From: Frankia sp. QA3
Lineage (GTDB): Bacteria; Actinomycetota; Actinomycetes; Frankiales; Frankiaceae
Direction: 5' to 3'
Length of the DNA: 64,000 nt
Assembly (NCBI RefSeq): GCF_000262465.1
Contig: NZ_CM001489.1
Coordinates: forward strand, 3,049,575-3,113,574
Shown here: positions 17,956-25,689 of the stretch, in pieces
Layout: each line of letters starts with the position of its first letter
How positions within the stretch are numbered: position 1 is the first letter of the stretch
Program-made: the position numbers and the translations under genes
The notes under the pieces: generated by a model
What the model saw: the letters and a program-made list of their open reading frames with translations, nothing else
Databases searched by the model: none
Told to the model about the DNA's origin: nothing

Positions 17956-19100
17956 GCGCCGGAACCTTTCAGGGCGTCCTCCAGATCGGCGATCAGGTCG
18001 TCGACCCTCTCCAGGCCGACAGACAGGCGCAACATGTTCTCCGGCGATCGACTGTTGGCACCCTCGAAGGTGAATCGGTGCTCTATCAGGCTCGCCGTTC
18101 CGCCCAGCGACGTGGCCGGCAGGAACAGCCGGGTCCGGGAGGCGGTCGCCAGCGCCGTGTGGCGGTCCCCTCGCACGAAGATCGAGAGCATCCCGCTGAA
18201 GCCACCGGTCATCTGCCGCGCCGCGACCGCGTGTCCGGGATCGCCGGGCAGACCGGGGTAGGCGACCCGCTCCACCGCCGGATGCTCGGCGAAGTGCTCG
18301 GCAACGGCCTGCGCCGAGGCGGAGATCACTCGCATCCGGGCGGCCAGGGTCCGCATTCCGCGCAGTAGCAGGTAGGCGTCGAGCGGACCGAGAACCTGTC
18401 CGACGAGCTGCCGCTGCAGCAGAATCCGGTCCCACAGCTCCGGCGCCGAGCCATCGGTGACGAGTGCGCCGGCCGTGACGTCGTCGTGACCATTCAGGTA
18501 CTTCGTACACGAGTGCATCACGATGTTCGCGCCCAGCCGGAGGGGATTGGTGTGGATGGGGGTGGGGACGGTGTTGTCCACGGCAAGGAGGGCACCAGCG
18601 CGGTGCGCCAGTTCGGCGACCGCCGCAACGTCGGTGATGACCCAGGTGGGGTTGGCCGGCGTCTCGACCCAGACCAGTGCGGTCGGCGCGGCCGCCAGGG
18701 CGCCCCTGATTGCGTCAAGATCGCCGGTGGGCACCTCGACCACGTCCAGGGCGGCGCCGAACTCGCGTAGCCACCTGGTCAGCCCGAAGTACATGACTTC
18801 GGGTACGACGACACGGGACCCGGGCGGCAACGCCTGCAGGACGGCCGTGCTCGCGGCCATGCCGGAGGACAGCAGCAGTGCCTGCGTCCCGTGCTCGATC
18901 GCGGCGAGGACGGCCTCGACGTGCTCCAGGTTCGGGCCGCCCTGGTCGCGGTAGTAAGCCTTTCCCTCGGGCAGGGCGTACTCCCGATCACGAACATAGG
19001 TGACGCCGGTCGAGATACCCGCGGGAAAGGCTCCGGTGGCGTCGCGGCGCCCCAATCCCTGGGCGAGGACGGATTCGGTCGTGCGTACGGGATGGGCCAT
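17952..19100 (-). CDS. PLP-dependent gamma-lyase/gamma-synthase family enzyme
   Basis: This 382-residue fold-type I PLP enzyme belongs to the cystathionine gamma-synthase/gamma-lyase and methionine gamma-lyase group. The N-terminal YRDQGGPNLEHVEAVLAAIE, the cofactor region LLLSSGMAAS, ETPANPT, the Asp in AVDNTV and the Schiff-base lysine in SCTKYLNGHDDVTAGA are all present. The ATG at 19100 follows GAGGAG. It lies in the diaminopropionate operon, 49 bases after the FAD/NAD(P)-binding protein gene and overlapping benE. It could perform beta- or gamma-replacement or elimination on an amino-acid intermediate. Specificity cannot be read from the sequence. Confidence 0.9.
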   Translation of the reverse strand: MAHPVRTTESVLAQGLGRRDATGAFPAGISTGVTYVRDREYALPEGKAYYRDQGGPNLEHVEAVLAAIEHGTQALLLSSGMAASTAVLQALPPGSRVVVPEVMYFGLTRWLREFGAALDVVEVPTGDLDAIRGALAAAPTALVWVETPANPTWVITDVAAVAELAHRAGALLAVDNTVPTPIHTNPLRLGANIVMHSCTKYLNGHDDVTAGALVTDGSAPELWDRILLQRQLVGQVLGPLDAYLLLRGMRTLAARMRVISASAQAVAEHFAEHPAVERVAYPGLPGDPGHAVAARQMTGGFSGMLSIFVRGDRHTALATASRTRLFLPATSLGGTASLIEHRFTFEGANSRSPENMLRLSVGLERVDDLIADLEDALKGSGA

Positions 19101-19149
19101 GGTGCGCTCCTCATCACTCGACTGGACGAACATACAGCGCCTTTCCAGC

Positions 19150-20862
19150 TCAGCCCGGTGCCGTCGTCCGGCGGTCACCGGACTCGAGCGCGTGCCGCAC
19201 CACCCGGTCTGCGTCCGCGATGGAACGGCTGTGGGCTCCTGGCGAGGCGACGAAATGGTTGTAGTAGCTGGTTCCTTCGGCCAAGGGGCCCAGGACGAAC
19301 AGCCGCTCGTCGGTCTTTCCGTCCGGATTCACCGGACGACCGTCCCGGGTCAGTACCGCACCCGTTCCGATCCGGGTGCTCCGTAGCCGCCGGTCCGCGG
19401 CCAGCCGCCGGACCACCGAGTTGGCCGTACCGGCGATGCCCGGGTTCGGCACGTAGGCCGCCATCAGATAGTCGGCACGCAGACAGACCGGTTCGGCCAG
19501 TCGAGTGGCCGTGATGGACCATGCACCGTCGTCCCAGGCGAGGGCGGGTTTCGGGCCGGGGCCCACCACCGTGACGCCCGTGTCGAGCAGGGCAAGCAGC
19601 TCCGCATGTCGTTCCCGCTGCGGGCCGATCACACATCGGTTGACGGTCGCCGCGAACGGGCCGAAGAACCAGTCAAGCGAGCCGTCGGTCACCCCAGGCG
19701 GATCGATCACCGCCCGGAGGACGTCGCGATGATCACGCAGCAGCTCCATCGCATGCTTGAGGGGGCTGTTGTCCAGGCCGGCATCCGCCTGCCCCAGATC
19801 GGCAGCGAGTTCGGCGCGGTACCAGGCACGGTACTGGTGGATATCGGTCAGTGCCGGCCGGGGAACCGTCGCTGTGACCATCTCGGTGATCTGAGCGGTG
19901 GCCGCGGCAAGGTCACCGCCGTGCCGGTGCGCCATCTCCTGGATGACGAGCGGTAACACGTCCACCACGAAGTCGAGCTGCCCGCCGGGTCGGCGGCTGC
20001 GCAGGTCGGTGACGGCGTCGGTGGTGAAGAAGCGGGCCCCTGGCCGGGTGGTGTCGACCCGCGGTGCGGGACGGGCCCGAGCCGGAAGCCCGTCCCGGCT
20101 GAGCAGGATGACCCTGGGTTCGGCCCCGCTGGGCACATAGCACAGCCCGTCGGTACGGTCTTCGAACCGGCCGCCTCGGCCGACCGTGACGGCGGCGAGC
20201 GCATCCATTGCGCTCAGTCCGGTGCCGAGCATGCCCACGACCGCACCAGGCGGAACGTCGGCCACCGCCGCGGGCAGGGGATAGGGACGCGCGATCCAGC
20301 GTCCGGCGGGCGCGCGACGGTCCGGGGAGGGCGGCGCGGCGGTTCCGTCATGGCCGACGGTCATGACCACCTGATCCGCCCTGAGCTCGGTGCCCGAGGC
20401 GAGGATGACACGCTCGGCTCCGCGCCCGGCGGCGATCGCGACGGCCCGCTCGGCGTGGTGGACGACCCGCAGGTTCGGTCTCGCCGCGGCGAGGATACGT
20501 CCGGCGGCCCACGCCAGATAGCGGCCGAGGATGGCCCTGGGTAGATGGTCGGCGGGTCGTACCTCGCGGCGTCGCCCCAGGTGATCAGTGAATTTCGGCT
20601 CGTGCCGGCGGGCCCACTCGTACAGCGTCGGTCCGGTGACCCCTCCGCCGTCGACCATGGCGTCGTCCACGAAGGCGGTGAGCTCGGCACAGACCGTGTT
20701 CAGCAGCAGGTAGGGCGGCAGGTCAACCCCGTGGATCCCGACGCCGAGCGGGCCTGGTTCGATCACGTGGAGGGTCACCGGTTCCGACCCGACCAGGCTG
20801 ACGAACCGTTCCACCACTGTCAGTCCGCGGGGCCCGCATCCGATGACGGCGACGGTCACCAT
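19150..20862 (-). CDS. FAD/NAD(P)-binding protein (NAD_binding_9 type)
   Basis: This 570-residue oxidoreductase-like protein has an N-terminal dinucleotide-binding segment, VAVIGCGPRGLTVVERF, then HVIEPGPLGVGIHG and a second nucleotide-site region around VGMLGTGLSAMDALAAVT. The C-terminal LGPLAEGTSYYNHFVASPGA is typical of the family. I assign no reaction: related proteins are annotated only as FAD/NAD(P)-binding, and some have lost redox activity. The ATG at 20862 overlaps the sbnB-like stop by seven bases. Its location suggests it oxidises, hydroxylates or otherwise modifies diaminopropionate or a derivative. Confidence 0.82.
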   Translation of the reverse strand: MVTVAVIGCGPRGLTVVERFVSLVGSEPVTLHVIEPGPLGVGIHGVDLPPYLLLNTVCAELTAFVDDAMVDGGGVTGPTLYEWARRHEPKFTDHLGRRREVRPADHLPRAILGRYLAWAAGRILAAARPNLRVVHHAERAVAIAAGRGAERVILASGTELRADQVVMTVGHDGTAAPPSPDRRAPAGRWIARPYPLPAAVADVPPGAVVGMLGTGLSAMDALAAVTVGRGGRFEDRTDGLCYVPSGAEPRVILLSRDGLPARARPAPRVDTTRPGARFFTTDAVTDLRSRRPGGQLDFVVDVLPLVIQEMAHRHGGDLAAATAQITEMVTATVPRPALTDIHQYRAWYRAELAADLGQADAGLDNSPLKHAMELLRDHRDVLRAVIDPPGVTDGSLDWFFGPFAATVNRCVIGPQRERHAELLALLDTGVTVVGPGPKPALAWDDGAWSITATRLAEPVCLRADYLMAAYVPNPGIAGTANSVVRRLAADRRLRSTRIGTGAVLTRDGRPVNPDGKTDERLFVLGPLAEGTSYYNHFVASPGAHSRSIADADRVVRHALESGDRRTTAPG

Positions 20863-21860
20863 CGGCGGGTCGTCCCGAAGAAGTCGGGGATGCCGACGGC
20901 CGTTCCGCTCACCTGTGCCGCCGTCAACACGAAATGGCCGACGGCGATGTCGAGCACCCCCAGCCCGAACGGCGAGACGATGGTGGGTCGATCCTCATCG
21001 AGCCGGACCTGCCCCAGCAGCGCGCCGCCGATGGTGCCGGTGATGAAGTCACGCGCCCCGCTGAGCCGCTCGGCCAGGTGCGGTGAGGTGTCCGCCTTGA
21101 GGCAGTGCTCGACGTCGTCGACGATGTTGTTGCACCTCAGCAACAGCTGGGGCGGCAGGTCTCGCAGCGAGACGTTGAGCAGCAACTGGTCCGGCCGCAG
21201 GTGGGTGGCGGGATCCACATACGGCGCTGAGGCCGTGGTGGCGAACACGACGATGTCGTGCTCGAGGGCCTGCGCGAGGGAGTCGGTCACGGCGGCCGGG
21301 ACGCCGAAGGACGCTCGGGCGTGATCGGCCAGCGATGCGGCGCTGACCGGATCCAGGTCATGGCAGGTGATGGTGCTGGCGGTGACACCCGCGTGTACCA
21401 GGTAGTCCACGATCTCGCGGGCGATGACACCAGCCCCGACGAACGCGATACGCCGGTCGTCGTCAGGCCGCGCGAGCGCCACCGTCGCGACCGCGGCCGA
21501 AGCCGCAGTGCGTGCCGCACTGATGCCCGCCGCTTCCAGGCAGGCGATCGGGTGCCCGGTCTCCGGGCTGTTGAGGATCAGCACGGCCGAGGCCCGCGGC
21601 GCGCCCTGAGCGATATTCTTCGGAAAACTGCTGACCCACTTGATGCCGGCACGGTCAACAGTGCCGCCGACGTATGCGGGCAGCGCGATGATCCGCACCT
21701 CAGGCCTGTCCGGGAAACGGAGGAAGTAACTGTCCGGATTGATTGTCTCCTTCTTCTCATGGCCGATATATGTCTGCCTCACGATGGCAAGAACGTGCTC
21801 GGCAGACGTCCGAAGGATTTCGGTGACGGATTTTCCGGGTACCACGTCGAACTCAAACAA
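20856..21860 (-). CDS. sbnB: SbnB-like N-(2-amino-2-carboxyethyl)-L-glutamate dehydrogenase
   Basis: This 334-residue protein belongs to the ornithine cyclodeaminase/mu-crystallin superfamily and resembles SbnB. In the known pathway SbnB uses NAD+ to oxidise and hydrolyse ACEGA to L-2,3-diaminopropionate and 2-oxoglutarate. Visible features are PEVRIIALPAYVGG, the IKWVSSFPKNIAQG segment, AAGISAARTAASAA and the Rossmann motif IAFVGAGVIAREIVDYL. It follows the SbnA-like gene by 18 bases. The adjacent SbnA partner makes the assignment much firmer than sequence alone, because general ornithine cyclodeaminases look similar. Confidence 0.9.
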   Translation of the reverse strand: MFEFDVVPGKSVTEILRTSAEHVLAIVRQTYIGHEKKETINPDSYFLRFPDRPEVRIIALPAYVGGTVDRAGIKWVSSFPKNIAQGAPRASAVLILNSPETGHPIACLEAAGISAARTAASAAVATVALARPDDDRRIAFVGAGVIAREIVDYLVHAGVTASTITCHDLDPVSAASLADHARASFGVPAAVTDSLAQALEHDIVVFATTASAPYVDPATHLRPDQLLLNVSLRDLPPQLLLRCNNIVDDVEHCLKADTSPHLAERLSGARDFITGTIGGALLGQVRLDEDRPTIVSPFGLGVLDIAVGHFVLTAAQVSGTAVGIPDFFGTTRRW

Positions 21861-21878
21861 CGCCTCTCCCAGTTCTCG

Positions 21879-22835
21879 TCAGGCGACAGTCACGGCGTCC
21901 GGGTAGTTCTCCCGGACCCAGTCATCCGAATAGATCAGGCTCAGATATCGATCACCCAGGTCCGGAGAGATGACGACAACCCGACTGGCGTCCGGGATGG
22001 TGTCGGCGATCCGGGTGGCCCCCACGAGCGCCGTGCCTGTTGAGCCACCCACGAGAAGTCCGTACTCTCGGGCCAGCCGCCGACACATCTCGATGGTGTC
22101 CATCTCGGCGACAAGTAACTTCTCGAATCCGCCGTCCACGTATATCTCCGGTCTGCGGCTGGCGCCGAGCCCGGGAATTCTGCGCTGCCCGGCCGACCCT
22201 CCGAAGGTCACCGACCCTTCGGCGTCGACAGCCACGATCCGGGTCTGTGGACTGTTCCGGTTGAAGTACTCCACGCATCCCATGAGAGTGCCGGCGGTGC
22301 CGACCCCGACGATCAGGACATCGACCTGACCCAGCTCGCGATGAATACTTCCAGCAGTCCGTCGATGATGCGCCCGTATGTTGTCAGCATTGGCGTACTG
22401 GTTGAGCCAGACAAGCGTCGGATCACGCGCGATCGCGGCGTGAATATAATCGATGCGGGTCTGCAGGAATCCACCGTTGGGGTCCCTGGCCGTCACCTCG
22501 ACCACGTCGGCGCCGAAGGCCCGCATCGCGGCGACGGACTGGCGGGTGGCATTGGGGTCGGTCACGATCGTGACGGGGTGGCAACGTTCCGCTCCCACCA
22601 TGCTCAATGCGATACCCAGGTTTCCGGAGGAGGATTCGATGATGCGCCGACCGGGCCGGAGAAGATCTTTCTCGATCGCGCCTTCCACGAGCGCCACAGC
22701 AGTCTTCAACTTGATCGATCCAGCCGGGTTGAGACCCTCCAGCTTGACCAGAACCTCTACCCCTGGAATAAGCTCTGACAGTCGGACGAAAACATCGTCG
22801 GTAATGACGTCACTCGCACGAAGATGAATTGCCAC
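21879..22835 (-). CDS. sbnA: SbnA-like N-(2-amino-2-carboxyethyl)-L-glutamate synthase
   Basis: This 318-residue PLP enzyme of the cysteine synthase fold resembles SbnA, which joins O-phospho-L-serine and L-glutamate to form ACEGA. It shows EVLVKLEGLNPAGSIKLKTA with the PLP lysine, ESSSGNLGIALSMVGA, WLNQYANADNIRAHH, the phosphate loop GVGTAGTLMG, and VDAEGSVTFGG followed by PGLGASR. The SbnA-specific QYAN and GLGAS segments separate it from ordinary cysteine synthases. I chose GTG 22835 (AAAGGA upstream); an ATG at 22877 is possible. It is the first enzyme gene of the operon ending at benE. Confidence 0.9.
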   Translation of the reverse strand: MAIHLRASDVITDDVFVRLSELIPGVEVLVKLEGLNPAGSIKLKTAVALVEGAIEKDLLRPGRRIIESSSGNLGIALSMVGAERCHPVTIVTDPNATRQSVAAMRAFGADVVEVTARDPNGGFLQTRIDYIHAAIARDPTLVWLNQYANADNIRAHHRRTAGSIHRELGQVDVLIVGVGTAGTLMGCVEYFNRNSPQTRIVAVDAEGSVTFGGSAGQRRIPGLGASRRPEIYVDGGFEKLLVAEMDTIEMCRRLAREYGLLVGGSTGTALVGATRIADTIPDASRVVVISPDLGDRYLSLIYSDDWVRENYPDAVTVA

Positions 22836-23155
22836 CGACCTCTCGATCCTTTCTGGCGCAATACAGGTTTTACCCATTCCAGAATGATCTGACCGCGATG
22901 GGAAAAGCTGAACTTCACGGCGTGATCGACGCGGGGTCGACGTACGGCAAATCACCACAACCGCCGGAGCGCCAACCGCACCCACGACCGGTATTCCGAG
23001 ACGTTTAAAGGCCGCCGGGGCAGAATCGCCGAGACGCGACACACCGTATGACGAACATCCGACATCCGGCGCGTCGTACAGTTTCCGATCACCGAAGATC
23101 TTTCCTGGACATCCACCATTCTATAACCAGCAACCGGGCCTGGATGTCTTGCCTG
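22836..23155. promoter_or_regulatory. Upstream region of the diaminopropionate operon
   Basis: About 320 bases lie between the start of the SbnA-like gene and a small upstream reading frame. The region is less GC-rich than coding DNA and includes the in-frame N-terminal extension of the SbnA-like protein, which I judge non-coding. The operon promoter is expected here or above 23260. No clear motif is seen. Confidence 0.4.
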
Positions 23156-23172
23156 TCATAATCCCGACAGGC
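23151..23172. promoter_or_regulatory. Hairpin at the stop of a small leader-like ORF
   Basis: Arms GCCTGTC and GACAGGC are perfect 7-bp inverted repeats around the 8-base loop ATAATCCC. On the minus strand the hairpin spans the stop codon of the 34-codon ORF at 23156-23260 and lies upstream of the SbnA-like gene. No U-run follows, so a terminator is not proven. Confidence 0.4.
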
Positions 23173-23260
23173 TGAAGATGTCATCACGGAAGCCTTTGAA
23201 CGGGCCCCGCAGAATCAGCTGGAACACGGCATAACCGCAGGTCAAAGAGCCGTCGATCAC
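23156..23260 (-). CDS. Possible 34-aa peptide or C-terminal gene remnant
   Basis: From GTG 23260 a 34-codon frame reads in protein-like fashion, with TCGYAVFQLILRGPF and GFRDDIFSLSGL before a TGA. GC at third positions is about 74 percent, lower than in the large genes. It has the same orientation as the diaminopropionate operon and ends within a 7-bp hairpin. It could be a leader peptide, a small protein, or the C-terminus of a lost gene. I recognise no family. Confidence 0.3.
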   Translation of the reverse strand: MIDGSLTCGYAVFQLILRGPFKGFRDDIFSLSGL

Positions 23261-23337
23261 CCCCCTGCGGAGTCTCGAAGTAGCGCGAGATCTCCACCCG
23301 ACACCGTTGTATTAACAAACTTTGCGTCAACAAACTT

Positions 23338-23369
23338 CTCGGGCCCGTCCGCCATCGGACGGGCCCGAG
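23338..23369 (-). terminator. Rho-independent terminator (14-bp perfect stem)
   Basis: CTCGGGCCCGTCCG and CGGACGGGCCCGAG form a perfect 14-bp stem with a 4-base loop (CCAT). Read on the minus strand it is followed by AAGTTTGTTGACGCAAAGTTTG, which is T-rich for this genome. It would stop transcripts from the hydrolase remnant at 23482-24027. Confidence 0.75.
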
Positions 23370-23481
23370 TGGATGAGATATCGACGCCGCGCCCTTCCAC
23401 CCCTTTCGACCTCGGAGTTCGCGGGATTTCGGCCCGGGGATCCTGGGGCTGGAAGTGCGCGTCGTCGGCGACGTTGCTGTG

Positions 23482-24027
23482 TCAGGCGAGCGGCACCACC
23501 AGTTCGGACGGGCTGCCGGCGGGCGAGCTGACCGTCGCGGTCCCGTCCGCGCGGTTCATGTCGTAGAACAGCGCGTCCCGGGTGCCGAGGACCAACGAGA
23601 GCCGAGGGCCGAACAGCAGGTCGTGCGCGACCGGATCGAACGTGAGCCGCAAGGGCAACGCGACGTTCGGGGTGGCCTCCTGGTAGCTGTCGACCGCCTT
23701 GGCGATCAGCGTCGAGCGGCCCTGGGCGTCGGTGTCGTAGAGGTAGGCGACCAGGGTGCCGGCGTCCGAGTTGGGGGTGACGGTCAGGTGCAGTGCCGGC
23801 GCGCCGCGGAGCTTCTGCGCCGCGAAGGTCGGCGCCGCCTGCCAGACCGCGCCGTGTTCGCGATCGACCGTGCCGACGTTCAGCTCGGCAGGCCGGTGGG
23901 TGATCCCCTCCAGGAACTTGGTCACCAGGATCGTGCCGGCATTCGCCGTGGTGTCCGCGTCCGCGCTGAACGTCGTCGACCAGTCCCCGGTCGGTGCGGC
24001 AGCCGAGAGCTGCCCTGTGCCGAGCAC
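23482..24027 (-). pseudogene. C-terminal remnant of a CocE/NonD-type X-Pro dipeptidyl-peptidase family hydrolase
   Basis: The 181 residues match only the C-terminal jelly-roll domain of CocE/X-prolyl dipeptidyl acylaminopeptidase-like hydrolases. Visible segments are LTVTPNSDAGTLVAYLYDTD, LPLRLTFDPVAHDLLFGPRL and the ending SELVVPLA. The alpha/beta-hydrolase domain with the catalytic triad, some 350 residues, is missing. The frame begins around GTG 24027 without a convincing ribosome-binding site. A perfect terminator hairpin follows at 23338-23369. I interpret it as the tail of a deleted gene with its own terminator left in place. Confidence 0.75.
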
Positions 24028-24264
24028 GGCGGGGCCGCGCCTATCCGTTTACGTCCGATTTGCGCAAGTATTGGAAACGGCGCGGATAGCGCCTTCAGGC
24101 TAGTGCGATCCCGCGACGTGGGGATTCCGCCCGGAAATCAATCCGCGCGGCTGTGGGCAGACCCCCGCGCCGCCTCCCGCGGACCGCGGTTGCGACCGGG
24201 CGGCGGCGACAGGACCGCCGGGCACGCCGGGCACGGCGGACCGATCGCGAGGCGCGCCGCACCG

Positions 24265-24347
24265 CGCACCCCCGACCGCCCGCACCCCCGGCCGCCCGCA
24301 CCCCCGACCGCCCGCCCATCCGGACCGGCCGCCCATCCGGACCGGCC
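24265..24347. repeat. Two adjacent minisatellites (16 bp x3 and 17 bp x2)
   Basis: CGCACCCCCGACCGCC is repeated three times (24265-24312, one copy with a single change), then GCCCATCCGGACCGGCC twice (24314-24347). Both lie in the roughly 400-base gap before the acyl-CoA dehydrogenase gene, which otherwise shows no gene. The promoter of that gene must lie in or after the repeats. Confidence 0.9.
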
Positions 24348-24433
24348 GGCGGTGATCTTACGAATCAGGCGTCACGGTCCGTTATTTGCCATGATGCGAG
24401 TCGAGTCGTACGGATCAGGACGGGAGCCGACTT

Positions 24434-25588
24434 GTGAAGCGCACCATCTTCGAGCCCGAGCACGAGGAGTTCCGCGAGCTGGTCCAGACCTTCATCACGA
24501 AGGAGTGCCTGCCGCACATCGACGAGTGGGAGCGCAACGGCATCGTCGACCGTGCGGCCTGGACCAAGGCGGGCGAGATGGGCCTGCTGGGCCTGCGGGT
24601 GCCCGAGGAGTACGGCGGCGCCGGGATGACCGACCCGCGCTACGACGCGGTCATCACCGAGGAGCTCGCGCTCGCCGGCGTCAGCGGCCTCGCGTTGCAG
24701 CTGCACAACGAGCTGCTCGCCCCCTACCTGCTCGACCTGACCAACGACGAGCAGAAGGCCCGGTGGCTGCCGGGCTACGCCTCCGGTGAGATCATCACCG
24801 CGGTCGCGATGAGCGAGCCCGGCGCGGGCAGCGACCTGCGCGGCATGCGCACGACCGCCATCCGCGACGGCGACCACTTCGTCCTCAACGGGGCCAAGAC
24901 CTTCATCAGCAACGGCCTGATCTCGGATCTGGTCGTCGTCGCGGTCAAGACCCAGCCGCAGGAGCAGCCGACCAAGCTCAGCCTCATCGCGGTCGAGCGC
25001 GGCACGCCGGGCTTCGAGCGCGGCCGCAAGCTCGACAAGGTCGGCGCCCACTCGCAGGACACGTCGGAACTGTTCTTCTCCGACGCCCGCGTGCCGGCCG
25101 CGAACCTGATCGGCGAGGAGTTCAGGGGGATGAACTACCTCATGCGCAACCTCGCCTCCGAGCGGCTGTCCATCGCGATCAGCAGCGTCGCGAGCGCCCG
25201 GCGGGCCCAGCAGCTCACCGCCGAGTACGTCCGCACCCGCAAGGCGTTCGGCACCACGATCGGCAGCTTCCAGAACACCCGTTTCGTCCTCGCCGCACTG
25301 CACGCCCGCACCCAGGCCGTGCAGAGCTTCGTGGACACCTGCCTGCGCGGCAAGGTCGACGGCGACCTGACCATCGAGGAGGCCGCCGCCGCGAAGCTGC
25401 TCGCCTCCGAGCTGGAGTTCGATGCGGTCGACGCCGGGGTGCAGCTGCACGGCGGCTACGGCTGGATGGAGGAGTACCCCATCGCCCGGATGTACCGCGA
25501 CGTGCGGATCAGCCGGATCCTCGGCGGCAGCAGCGAGATCATGAAGGAGGTCATCGGCCGCTCGCTCGCGCTGGAGGGACCCGCCTGA
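24434..25588 (+). CDS. Acyl-CoA dehydrogenase
   Basis: This 384-residue FAD enzyme introduces the alpha-beta double bond in an acyl-CoA and passes electrons to electron-transfer flavoprotein. The FAD/substrate signatures are ITAVAMSEPGAGSDLRGM and, near the C-terminus, HGGYGWMEEYPIARMYRDVR. The MCAD-type catalytic Glu before the last helix is replaced (ILGGSSEIMK). The base is more likely the Glu of LASERLSIA, as in the long-chain and isovaleryl-CoA branch. The start is GTG 24434, which follows GGAGCCGACTT. It is monocistronic, with a terminator at 25605-25661. Chain-length preference cannot be read. Confidence 0.93.
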   Translation: MKRTIFEPEHEEFRELVQTFITKECLPHIDEWERNGIVDRAAWTKAGEMGLLGLRVPEEYGGAGMTDPRYDAVITEELALAGVSGLALQLHNELLAPYLLDLTNDEQKARWLPGYASGEIITAVAMSEPGAGSDLRGMRTTAIRDGDHFVLNGAKTFISNGLISDLVVVAVKTQPQEQPTKLSLIAVERGTPGFERGRKLDKVGAHSQDTSELFFSDARVPAANLIGEEFRGMNYLMRNLASERLSIAISSVASARRAQQLTAEYVRTRKAFGTTIGSFQNTRFVLAALHARTQAVQSFVDTCLRGKVDGDLTIEEAAAAKLLASELEFDAVDAGVQLHGGYGWMEEYPIARMYRDVRISRILGGSSEIMKEVIGRSLALEGPA

Positions 25589-25604
25589 GCGCCCAGCGAC
25601 CGAA

Positions 25605-25661
25605 CGCGCCGCGGCGGGACCCGGCGCCCGAGTAGGGCAGTCCGGATCCCGCCGCGGCGCG
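25605..25661. terminator. Bidirectional terminator-like hairpin between convergent genes
   Basis: A 15-bp perfect inverted repeat (CGCGCCGCGGCGGGA and TCCCGCCGCGGCGCG) with a 27-base loop sits between the acyl-CoA dehydrogenase and the convergent DHA2 transporter. No T-run is present, as is common for GC-rich actinobacterial terminators. Confidence 0.7.
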
Positions 25662-25689
25662 ACACCCGTTGGTCGGACGTGGGCGACGG

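Noticed and set aside
22836..23042. 69-residue N-terminal extension of the SbnA-like protein
   Set aside because: Not similar to the family; the GTG at 22835 lies where homologues begin.
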